A DNA stretch of 15,590 nucleotides from Candidatus Collierbacteria bacterium (GTDB taxonomy: Bacteria > Patescibacteriota > Microgenomatia > UBA1400 > MFAQ01), in NCBI GenBank assembly GCA_003531665.1, contig DQFC01000026.1:1-15590 (forward strand). The letters are read 5' to 3'. Positions 7,703 to 14,190 of the stretch are shown here, in pieces; within the stretch, counting starts at the first letter, position 1, and each line of letters begins with the position of its first letter. The position numbers and the translations under genes were made by a program. Under the pieces are notes generated by a model that saw only the letters and a list, made by a program, of their open reading frames with translations, was not told where the DNA came from and ran no database searches.

Positions 7703-7708
7703 CTCCTT
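7703..7708 (-). promoter_or_regulatory. Strong ribosome binding site (AAGGAG)
   Basis: AAGGAG on the minus strand is placed seven bases before the ATG at 7695, ideal Shine-Dalgarno spacing. It is the only clear site of this kind in the window, which shows that this organism can still use SD-led initiation although most genes here lack it. Confidence 0.75.
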
Positions 7709-7857
7709 TTGTTTAGTGTGCGAACCTAGAATATGTGGAATTGTAGCACAGGTGGACCTATTTGAAGAAGATTTTGCGGAGATTGGCCTCCATGAGGTGG
7801 TCTGATATCTTGCGAGTGAGTTGACATACTAGGGGTGGTGGATGAAGATTTATGACA

Positions 7858-7873
7858 ACACTAAATGTTGTGT
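7858..7873 (+). promoter_or_regulatory. Candidate NrdR box upstream of nrdR-nrdJ
   Basis: ACACTAAATGTTGTGT matches the general NrdR-box pattern ACACTATATATAGTGT at 13 of 16 positions and is palindromic at six of eight base pairs. It ends four bases before the NrdR start at 7878. NrdR usually represses its own operon and ribonucleotide reductase genes through such boxes. They often occur in pairs about three helical turns apart; no second box was found here. Confidence 0.55.
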
Positions 7874-7877
7874 TTAT

Positions 7878-8351
7878 ATGAACTGTCCATACTGCAATAA
7901 TGTAGATACAAATGTCTTGGAAAGTCGAGGGCTTCCTGGATCTGAAGCTGTGCGAAGAAGAAGACAGTGTAAAAAGTGTGGAAAAAGATTCACGACTCAT
8001 GAAAAGGTGGTTAACATAGATCTCAAGGTAATTAAGAAGAGTGGCAAAGTAGAACAGTATGATCGAGAAAAATTACTAAAAGGGGTGGGTAAAGCATGTT
8101 ACAAAAGAAAGGTGGCAAGGGAGGATATTGAAAACCTGGTGGATGAGATTGAATGTAAACTGCTGAATAGAAAAACAGTGGAGATTAAATCGAGCGATAT
8201 AGGGAAACTAGTTCTAAATCGGTTAAGAAGATTGGATGAGCTTGCATATCTGAGGTTTGCCGGCGTGTATATGGATTTTAATAATGCAGAGGATTATAAG
8301 CAATTTATTTTGGCGCCATTGAAAATTACCAATCAAACTAACAATTTATGA
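7878..8351 (+). CDS. nrdR: Transcriptional repressor NrdR
   Basis: The 157-residue protein has the NrdR layout. The N-terminal zinc ribbon carries Cys3, Cys6, Cys31 and Cys34 (MNCPYC ... RRRRQCKKCGKRFTTHE), followed by an ATP-cone domain (about residues 46-136) that senses ATP/dATP. NrdR binds short palindromic boxes and represses ribonucleotide reductase genes when dATP is high. The start at 7878 gives the family's invariant MxCPxC beginning and the usual length. An in-frame ATG at 7842, preceded by a purine-rich AGGGG at reasonable spacing, would add 12 residues and place the NrdR box inside the gene, so it is less likely but not excluded. The stop overlaps the nrdJ start as ATGA, indicating translational coupling. 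A TTGACA at 7821-7826 could be a -35 element, but no good -10 follows at normal spacing. Confidence 0.93.
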   Translation: MNCPYCNNVDTNVLESRGLPGSEAVRRRRQCKKCGKRFTTHEKVVNIDLKVIKKSGKVEQYDREKLLKGVGKACYKRKVAREDIENLVDEIECKLLNRKTVEIKSSDIGKLVLNRLRRLDELAYLRFAGVYMDFNNAEDYKQFILAPLKITNQTNNL

Positions 8352-10627
8352 AAAACCACAAAGCAAATAAGGTAAAAAAAATTGAGGAAATAAAAATTGA
8401 GTTTCCAAAGACGATAGTAAAGAGAGATGGACGAACGGTGCCCTTTGAAATTAAAAAAATCGAAAAGGCGATCACCGCTTGTTTTGATGATCTTGGTAGG
8501 GTGCCTTCGACCGCCGTAGGGGAGCTAGCTAGTAGGGTGGTAAACATTATCGGAGCGAAATACGCCAAACCAACAGTGGAACAAGTACAGGATGCAGTGG
8601 AATTGGTATTACAGGCTGCCGGGGAGTTTGAGGCCGCAAAGAATTATATTATCTATAGAGTTGAGCACGCCAAGCTGAGAAATGTCCGGCCCGTTCCAAA
8701 AGAAGTGGTCAAGGCTTTTTCGGAGAGCGATATCTATTTTGAAAACCAAATCCAAAAATTTCAATTTTTCGATAAATATTCACGTTTTAACTATGATTTG
8801 GGTAGAAGGGAAACGTGGAAAGAAACCGTGGATAGATCTGTGGATTACTTGCGGGAACTGTCGGAAGGTAAATTGGGATCTGGCGATTACAAACGAATTA
8901 GAAACTCAATTCTGGAAATGAAAGCAACTCCTTCTATGAGATTGCTGGCAATGGCGGGACCGGCGGCCAGGCGAAACAACATCGGTATCTACAATTGCTC
9001 GTATCAGCCGGTGGATAGCATTGACTCTTTTGTGGAGGCACTAATTATTTCAATGAACGGATGTGGTGTGGGTTTTTCGGTGGAGAATAAATATGTAGAA
9101 AACCTTCCTAGAGTAAAAAGACAAGATGGCTTGGAAACAAAACAAATGCTCATAGAAGATTCTACCGAGGGGTGGGCAGATGCTTTGCGGACAGGTTTGC
9201 TGACTTGGTTTGATGGAGGTGATATCAAGTTCGATTATTCCGCTCTTCGACCTGCCGGAGCTATACTTAGAACCAAAGGCGGCAGATCATCCGGTCCTGA
9301 ACCGCTGAGAAGAATGATGGAGTTTGTAAGAGAAAGAATATTTAGCCGTCAAGGTAGTTTCTTGCGGTCAATTGACGCGCACGATATCATGTGTGAGGTG
9401 GGTAATGCCGCTGTTTCCGGAGGCATGAGGAGAACGGCGATGATCTCACTTTTTGACTTTGAAGATAACGAAATGTGGAACTGTAAATCCGGGGATTTTG
9501 AGCGAGATAATAGTCAGAGGTGGAATGCCAACAATAGTGCTGTTTGGCCCCTGTCCGGCTTGACCCAACTCGAAGTGACCAAACAAATGTTGGAAATGGT
9601 TAAGTCCGGAAGAGGTGAGCCGGGTATCTTTAATCGACAGTCGGCAATTGACATGAGACCAGCAAGAAGAACCTTCGCTGATTTTGGTACCAATCCTTGT
9701 GGGGAAATAATCCTTAGACCTTTCGAGTTTTGTAATCTGTCAATCGCCATCGCACGACGGGAAGATACTTATGAATCGTTGAAGGATAAGGTGGAGGTAG
9801 CGGCGATTATCGGAACAATTCAGGCATTAGCGACTCATTTTCCAGGCCTTCGACCTGCGTGGAAGGAAAATTGTGAAGAAGAGAGGCTTCTTGGAGTTGA
9901 TATCAATGGGCAGATGGATAGTCCGGCCGCTCAAGATCCGGCGATCCAGAGCCGTTTAAGGCAAGTGGCCATAGAAACGAATAGGGTTATGGCACAGAAA
10001 TTGGGGATTAATCAAGCGGCGGCAGTAACTTGTGTCAAACCTTCCGGTAATTCTTCTCAACTTTTCAATTGTTCTTCCGGGATTCATGCCAGGTGGTCGC
10101 CATACTATGTTAGAAATATTCGAGTAAGCACTCATTCATCGATACACAAAGTATTAAAAGCGGAAGGTGTGCCCATGGACCCGGAGAATGGACAAACACC
10201 CGAAACAGCAAACACCTGGGTGATCCACTTCCCGGTGAAATCTCCGGATGGAGCGGTGACCAGAAAAAGCTTCTCTGCAATCCAGCAATGTGAGTATTGG
10301 TTTCAAAATAAAATTAATTGGACGGAACACAATCCGAGCGTGACGATCACTTATCATCCCGATGAGGTAATTGATCTTATTAAATGGGTGTGGGAGCACA
10401 GAAATTTAATAGGAGGTATGGCTTTCCTACCTGCCTTTGATGCCGCTTATTCCCAAATGCCATATCAGGAAATAGAGAAAGAGGAGTACGAAAGGTTAAG
10501 GTTAAATTTTCCGGCCATTGATTTTAGCAAGCTCTATAGATATGAGGAAGAGGACTATACCAAGGCGGCACAGGAGTTGGCTTGTGTGGCTGGCTGTGAC
10601 ATCGATCCGACCGAGGGGAGAGTGTAA
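8348..10627 (+). CDS. nrdJ: Adenosylcobalamin-dependent ribonucleoside-triphosphate reductase (class II), monomeric RTPR type with N-terminal ATP cone
   Basis: This 759-residue enzyme reduces ribonucleotides to deoxyribonucleotides using adenosylcobalamin to generate a thiyl radical. An ATP cone occupies residues 20-112 (IVKRDGRTVPFEIKKIEKAI). The catalytic barrel contains Cys217 (NCS), NGCGVGFSVE (238-246) and NPCGE (449-453) with thiyl Cys451 and Glu453, then Cys462 in FCNLS. The 11-residue spacing between Cys451 and Cys462 equals that of the Lactobacillus leichmannii enzyme (Cys408, Cys419), and Cys217 would be its disulfide partner. A C-terminal Cys pair (Cys746, Cys750; ACVAGC) lies nine residues from the end and should re-reduce the active site; its spacing is CxxxC, where CxxxxC is seen in L. 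leichmannii. The ATP cone, absent from that enzyme, suggests dATP feedback. No Shine-Dalgarno is present; translation is probably coupled to nrdR. Cobalamin would have to be acquired or salvaged unless it is made elsewhere in the genome. Confidence 0.95.
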   Translation: MKNHKANKVKKIEEIKIEFPKTIVKRDGRTVPFEIKKIEKAITACFDDLGRVPSTAVGELASRVVNIIGAKYAKPTVEQVQDAVELVLQAAGEFEAAKNYIIYRVEHAKLRNVRPVPKEVVKAFSESDIYFENQIQKFQFFDKYSRFNYDLGRRETWKETVDRSVDYLRELSEGKLGSGDYKRIRNSILEMKATPSMRLLAMAGPAARRNNIGIYNCSYQPVDSIDSFVEALIISMNGCGVGFSVENKYVENLPRVKRQDGLETKQMLIEDSTEGWADALRTGLLTWFDGGDIKFDYSALRPAGAILRTKGGRSSGPEPLRRMMEFVRERIFSRQGSFLRSIDAHDIMCEVGNAAVSGGMRRTAMISLFDFEDNEMWNCKSGDFERDNSQRWNANNSAVWPLSGLTQLEVTKQMLEMVKSGRGEPGIFNRQSAIDMRPARRTFADFGTNPCGEIILRPFEFCNLSIAIARREDTYESLKDKVEVAAIIGTIQALATHFPGLRPAWKENCEEERLLGVDINGQMDSPAAQDPAIQSRLRQVAIETNRVMAQKLGINQAAAVTCVKPSGNSSQLFNCSSGIHARWSPYYVRNIRVSTHSSIHKVLKAEGVPMDPENGQTPETANTWVIHFPVKSPDGAVTRKSFSAIQQCEYWFQNKINWTEHNPSVTITYHPDEVIDLIKWVWEHRNLIGGMAFLPAFDAAYSQMPYQEIEKEEYERLRLNFPAIDFSKLYRYEEEDYTKAAQELACVAGCDIDPTEGRV

Positions 10628-10632
10628 TTTTG

Positions 10633-10663
10633 GATCTCAGATTTCTGATCTCAGATCTCGGAT
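10633..10663 (+). repeat. Cluster of short GATCTCAGAT-type repeats
   Basis: GATCTCAGAT occurs exactly at 10633-10642 and 10647-10656, and a one-mismatch copy (GATCTCGGAT) overlaps at 10654-10663. TCAGA-TT-TCTGA (10637-10648) and CTGA-TC-TCAG (10645-10654) are internal hairpins. The cluster lies five bases after the nrdJ stop. Its function is unknown; it may be a remnant of a dispersed intergenic repeat. Confidence 0.5.
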
Positions 10664-10991
10664 ATTGGATGACGGGTGTATGGACATGGTGATACCATGG
10701 GATTGTTATTGATATATTTTGCTGTGGTGTGCGAGAGGATTTGACAGGGGCGGAATAATGATATTAAATGGTAGTAGGTAATTTTGATTACTATCAGTCT
10801 TTTGTTGACATTGCTAAGTGTCGGTGCGAGTTGTTTTTTGGCTATACATTGCGGTTTTTCCGTTTATTCCAATCGGATGTAAGGAACTGACAGTCATCGG
10901 TGAGTGGACAGTAAAGTAGCTTAATAGTTTTCTTATATTTGGACGAACTTCAAGGGGTTGGAGTATGTTTTTTAAGGCAGGGAGTCGGAAA

Positions 10992-10997
10992 TATAAT
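10992..10997 (+). promoter_or_regulatory. Candidate -10 box (TATAAT) upstream of the ATPase operon
   Basis: A perfect TATAAT lies 40 bases before the ATG at 11038. The -35 position holds only a T run. A transcript from here would have a leader of about 34 bases without a Shine-Dalgarno. It competes with the TATAGT at 11027-11032 as the true promoter. Confidence 0.3.
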
Positions 10998-11026
10998 TTG
11001 AAAAAGAATTTGATCTAAAAAATTGG

Positions 11027-11032
11027 TATAGT
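11027..11032 (+). promoter_or_regulatory. Candidate -10 box (TATAGT) giving a leaderless mRNA
   Basis: TATAGT matches five of six consensus bases and ends five bases before the ATG at 11038. A start six or seven bases after the box would fall on the first bases of the start codon, so the transcript would be leaderless. No -35 element at normal spacing is seen. Confidence 0.4.
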
Positions 11033-11037
11033 TAGAT

Positions 11038-11403
11038 ATGCCTGCTTTGGGTAAGGAAATAGAACGCCAACTGACACCGGATGAAATTGCTCTGAGAGAG
11101 ATTCAGGGATATATTGACAGAACGGAACGTCAGGCTGAAACTCAACAACCTCAGATAAACAAACCGCAACAGGTTATTGCCACACCTCAACCTTCTCAGA
11201 GCCCGAGTGATATGGGGATTGCCGGTATCCAGCCGGTAACGACAGTAAAAAATATTACTTTGCCTATGAATCAAGCCGAGATGGAGAGTGGGCTTAAAAG
11301 AAATATAATTGAAGGAGTCAGGTGGCTATCCGAATGGTGCGTGATGATGATAAAGAAGTATCCCGGTAGAGTCTTTTATATGTCTCAAAATACAAAGAGA
11401 TGA
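11038..11403 (+). CDS. Small Pro/Gln-rich protein, translationally coupled to the TraD-like ATPase
   Basis: The 121-residue protein is of unrecognised family. An N-terminal charged helix (residues 5-35) leads to a Pro/Gln-rich flexible linker (about 35-58, PQQVIATPQPSQSP). A more structured C-terminal part (about 68-112) contains an amphipathic helix (EMESGLKRNIIEGVRWLSEW) and a hydrophobic/basic patch (VMMIKKYPGRVFYM). No true membrane segment is evident, though the C-terminal helix could lie on a membrane. The ATG is the first possible start and lies five bases after a TATAGT; there is no Shine-Dalgarno. The TGA stop overlaps the ATPase start as ATGA. This tight coupling suggests that the protein is a partner or adaptor of the ATPase. 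Confidence 0.72.
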   Translation: MPALGKEIERQLTPDEIALREIQGYIDRTERQAETQQPQINKPQQVIATPQPSQSPSDMGIAGIQPVTTVKNITLPMNQAEMESGLKRNIIEGVRWLSEWCVMMIKKYPGRVFYMSQNTKR

Positions 11404-13721
11404 TAGATACAAATTTTTGGATTCAATATTTATTCGTAGTTTTTTTGGGTGTTTCCTTTCTGGCGGCAACGATGATCGTGACATGGATGTTGTTTGTAAT
11501 TTGGATTAGAAACAAAAATAGAGAGGAAGTCAGCTTAAATTTTGTCTTGCTAGAAATTGCTGTGCCTAGAGATAATGAAGTAAAGGTTGACGCAGTGGAG
11601 CAAATGTTCGCCTCGTTGTTTTCACTTAAACGAGGAGGGTTTTGGCAAAAATTTGAATCTCAACAGCACTTATCTTTGGAGATTGTGGGGAAAAAAGAGG
11701 ATATAAGATTCTACGTTTCTTGCCACCGCAAAAATGTCGAGTTGGTGGAAAAATTGATATCAGGAACTTATCCGGGGACTCATGTAAAACAGGTAGATGA
11801 ATACAACATATTTTATAAAGATGCAAAAATTGATTTTGCCGAGCTGACTTTGAAGAATGAGAGTTTTAAACCGATAAAGAGTTTTAAAGAGTTACCCGTT
11901 GACTCTCTTTCTTCGATTACCTCGGCTATGGCTAAATTTAACGATAATGAAGCTGCTGCTATTCAAATAATTATTTCTCCGGCTGATTCCGGCTGGACCA
12001 AGTCGGGATTCGGCTATGTTTCCAAACTAAAAAAAGAAGAAGCGGATCCGGAAAAAGCCAAATTTAAGATGAATCCTCAAGATATGGAAGCAATTTCAAA
12101 TAAGTGTTCGAAAGTCGGGTTCTTAACTAGTATTAGAATTATCAGTGTATCTCCAACCTTAGAACAGGCGAAGGCTAATTTGAGTAATCTGAAAGGAACC
12201 TTTTCTCAATTCTCAGGTAATCAAAATTCGTTTTCCGGTAGCAAAATACGCTTTAAACAGTCTTTTATGTTGGACTTCATCTACAGATATCAGAACTTAT
12301 GGGGTTTGAACTCGATTTTGTCCGTAGATGAATTGGCCACAGTTTGGCATTTGCCCAATAAAACAATAGAAACTCCTCATATTTATTGGTTAACGGCCAA
12401 GACGTCTCCAGCTTCAGGTGAATTCCCAGAATCAGGGCTGTGGCTTGGCAGGTCTGTTTATCGTAGCCAGGAAAGAAACATCTTTATGGGTGAGACAGAC
12501 AGAATGAAACATCTTTATATCATTGGTCGAACGGGTACCGGAAAAACCGAATTGTTGAAATCGATGATTATTCAAGATATGAGAGCGGGAAAAGGGCTTT
12601 GTTTCATGGAGCCACACGGAGACGGTATTGAGGAACTTCTTGAACTTGTCCCCCCCGAAAGAGCGGAAGACGTCGTGGTTTTTGATCCTTCAGACAAGGG
12701 GAGACCTGTTGGCCTAAATCTTCTTGAGGTTAGCAACTATGATGAGATGCATATTGTAGCCTCTTCGATAATTAATCTAATGTACAAGCTATACGATCCA
12801 CATCGGACCGGAATGGTAGGCCCTAGATTTGAGCATGCGATCAGGAATGCAATGCTTACGGTGGCCATGGTACCCGGAGCTACCTTTGTGGAGGTAAACA
12901 GAGCCTTAACTGATCAAAAATATGTCCAGGAGATATTACCGCTAGTAAAAGATCCGATTGTAAAACGATATTGGACAGATCAAATTGCACAAACAAGTGA
13001 CTTCCATAAATCAGAAACCTTGGACTATATCGCCTCTAAGTTTGGCCGGTTTGTAACCAACGAAATGATCAGAAATATCATTGGGCAATCAAAGAGTGCG
13101 CTTAACTTTAGAACCGCTATGGATGAAGGAAAAATTGTGTTTCTAAAATTAGCTAAGGGATTGCTGGGCGAGGAGGATTCAAACTTTTTGGGTAACGTAT
13201 TGGTGCCAAAACTTCTGGCGGCCGCACTCTCGCGTCAGGAAGTTCCCAAAGAACAACGACGGCCTTTTTATCTTTATGTTGATGAGTTTCAGAATTTTGC
13301 CACACCTGATTTTGCACAGATGCTTTCTGAAGTGCGTAAGTATGGAATCGGTTTGGTGCTTGCCAATCAGTTTGTAAGCCAGATTGACGAGCAAGTAAGG
13401 GATGCAATATTTGGAAATTGTGGAACCCTGATGACTTATCGGGTGGGGGTTCAAGATGCGGCAATTTTGGCTAAAGAATTTGAAGGAGTGTTTAATGAGG
13501 CTGATTTGTCAAACATACCTGCTCAAAATATATATGTAAAAACTATCGTAAACGGGACACCGGTGCCTCCCTTTTCTATGAATGTGGGGAGAGACTTGAA
13601 GGCAGAAAAAGCACAAGGAAGCCCGGAGATAGCCAGGATGGTGAAGGAATTGTCTAGATTGAAATACGGTAGAGACGTAACCGAAGTTTCTGAAGAGATA
13701 GAGAGAAGATCTAACCTGTAG
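11400..13721 (+). CDS. Membrane-anchored TraD/VirD4-like AAA+ ATPase (type IV secretion coupling-protein family; HerA/FtsK superfamily)
   Basis: This 773-residue protein starts with one hydrophobic segment (about residues 8-36), then a large unassigned domain (about 45-335) with alternating beta and helical stretches. The ATPase follows: Walker A GRTGTGKT (376-383), EPHGDG (404-409), Walker B FYLYVDEF (623-630) and a sensor-like LANQFVSQ (654-661). A basic tail ends the protein. Relatives pump DNA or protein substrates across membranes as hexamers (VirD4, TraD). No relaxase, VirB4, VirB6 or pilin gene lies nearby, so this is a solitary ATPase. Together with its coupled small partner it could serve DNA transfer, DNA uptake or chromosome handling; the sequence does not decide. 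ATG at 11400 overlaps the upstream stop as ATGA. The second codon is AUA, read by the tRNA encoded just downstream. Confidence 0.85.
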   Translation: MIDTNFWIQYLFVVFLGVSFLAATMIVTWMLFVIWIRNKNREEVSLNFVLLEIAVPRDNEVKVDAVEQMFASLFSLKRGGFWQKFESQQHLSLEIVGKKEDIRFYVSCHRKNVELVEKLISGTYPGTHVKQVDEYNIFYKDAKIDFAELTLKNESFKPIKSFKELPVDSLSSITSAMAKFNDNEAAAIQIIISPADSGWTKSGFGYVSKLKKEEADPEKAKFKMNPQDMEAISNKCSKVGFLTSIRIISVSPTLEQAKANLSNLKGTFSQFSGNQNSFSGSKIRFKQSFMLDFIYRYQNLWGLNSILSVDELATVWHLPNKTIETPHIYWLTAKTSPASGEFPESGLWLGRSVYRSQERNIFMGETDRMKHLYIIGRTGTGKTELLKSMIIQDMRAGKGLCFMEPHGDGIEELLELVPPERAEDVVVFDPSDKGRPVGLNLLEVSNYDEMHIVASSIINLMYKLYDPHRTGMVGPRFEHAIRNAMLTVAMVPGATFVEVNRALTDQKYVQEILPLVKDPIVKRYWTDQIAQTSDFHKSETLDYIASKFGRFVTNEMIRNIIGQSKSALNFRTAMDEGKIVFLKLAKGLLGEEDSNFLGNVLVPKLLAAALSRQEVPKEQRRPFYLYVDEFQNFATPDFAQMLSEVRKYGIGLVLANQFVSQIDEQVRDAIFGNCGTLMTYRVGVQDAAILAKEFEGVFNEADLSNIPAQNIYVKTIVNGTPVPPFSMNVGRDLKAEKAQGSPEIARMVKELSRLKYGRDVTEVSEEIERRSNL

Positions 13722-13747
13722 TTTGGATGGTAGAATATTGTGTGTTT

Positions 13748-13821
13748 GGGTCGATAGCTCAGCTGGTTAGAGCGCGAAGCTTATACCTTCGATGCCGTAG
13801 GTTCGAATCCTACTCGACCCA
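13748..13821 (+). tRNA. tRNA-Ile, anticodon UAU (reads AUA)
   Basis: A complete cloverleaf is visible. The acceptor stem GGGTCGA/TCGACCC is followed by a D arm GCTC-AGCTGGTTA-GAGC. The anticodon stem CGAAG/CTTCG closes the seven-base loop CTTATAC, which puts anticodon TAT at 13782-13784. The variable loop is ATGCC, and the T arm is GTAGG-TTCGAAT-CCTAC with the standard T loop. All conserved bases are present. The discriminator base is A (13821), and CCA is not encoded because CAG follows. The body resembles bacterial tRNA-Ile. Anticodon UAU is rare in bacteria, which usually read AUA with a CAU tRNA modified to lysidine. It sits 26 bases after the ATPase stop and three bases before the next start codon. 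Confidence 0.95.
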
Positions 13822-13824
13822 CAG

Positions 13825-14187
13825 ATGAAAGAAAAAAATAAAGTTACGAAAGTCAAGATAAAACAAGACAGACTTCTGAGGGTATCACAAACCAAGAATG
13901 ATTTGGGGGACTATGTTGGCGACAATTGGCCACAAGAGATGCTAATAAGCGGAAATTTGCAGCTCGGAAAAAGCGGAAATCCGGTGACTATCTTTTTGGA
14001 AGATGAAGTTACGGGCGAACAGCTGGAGATATCCGGGGTGAAAAATGCTTTCTTGATTCTTGAAGATACCAGAAGAACATCCTCCGGGTGGCTGGCGCTT
14101 GCCGTCGGATCGATAGAAAAAGTGGGAGATGTATTGGGCTTTTTATCTCAGACAACACTAGATACCATAAGGAAGCTTACCAAATAA
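13825..14187 (+). CDS. Small hypothetical protein starting directly after the tRNA gene
   Basis: The 120-residue protein is not recognised. Residues 1-20 are Lys-rich. Residues 35-95 look beta-rich (MLISGNLQLGKSGNPVTIFL, GVKNAFLILEDTRR, GWLALAVGSIEKV), and the C-terminus is an amphipathic helix (VLGFLSQTTLDTIRKL). No signal peptide is seen. The ATG at 13825 is the only plausible start, as the next in-frame ATG is codon 39 and nothing upstream in frame avoids the tRNA. The start lies three bases after the tRNA discriminator base with no Shine-Dalgarno, so a shared transcript cut at the tRNA 3' end would yield a leaderless mRNA. The stop is three bases from the stop of the convergent recombinase gene. 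Codon 12 is AUA. Confidence 0.7.
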   Translation: MKEKNKVTKVKIKQDRLLRVSQTKNDLGDYVGDNWPQEMLISGNLQLGKSGNPVTIFLEDEVTGEQLEISGVKNAFLILEDTRRTSSGWLALAVGSIEKVGDVLGFLSQTTLDTIRKLTK

Positions 14188-14190
14188 GGT

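Larger units (their letters stand above)
10628..11037. other. Non-coding stretch with short repeats and candidate promoter elements
   Basis: No convincing gene is seen on either strand. Just after nrdJ there are three overlapping or adjacent copies of a GATCTCAGAT-like unit (10633-10663) with short internal palindromes. A small hairpin follows (CATGGT/ACCATG, 10685-10699) without a real T tract. Candidate promoter elements are TTGACA at 10741-10746 with TTAAAT at 17 bases spacing, a second TTGACA at 10805-10810 without a partner, TATAAT at 10992-10997, and TATAGT at 11027-11032. The length is unusual in such a compact region and could hide a small RNA, but no known RNA family was recognised. 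Confidence 0.6.

Noticed and set aside
7587..7805. Plus-strand open frame reaching into the nrdR upstream region
   Set aside because: It runs antisense through the N-terminal half of the hypothetical gene, which has a good ribosome binding site; the translation shows no recognisable pattern.
7696..7877. Possible cobalamin riboswitch upstream of the B12-dependent reductase operon
   Set aside because: No B12-box or typical multi-stem architecture was found; the space is also too short for a standard cobalamin riboswitch.
10697..10744. Very short open frame (15 codons, hydrophobic) in the intergenic region
   Set aside because: Too short, no ribosome binding site, and no supporting context.
13153..13464. 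Overlapping minus-strand open frames inside the ATPase gene
   Set aside because: They lie opposite the Walker B region of a clearly conserved ATPase and have no family features.
13748..13821. tRNA read as tRNA-Ile with anticodon GAU
   Set aside because: The loop is CTTATAC, so position 34 is T; the stems fix the register and leave no alternative anticodon.
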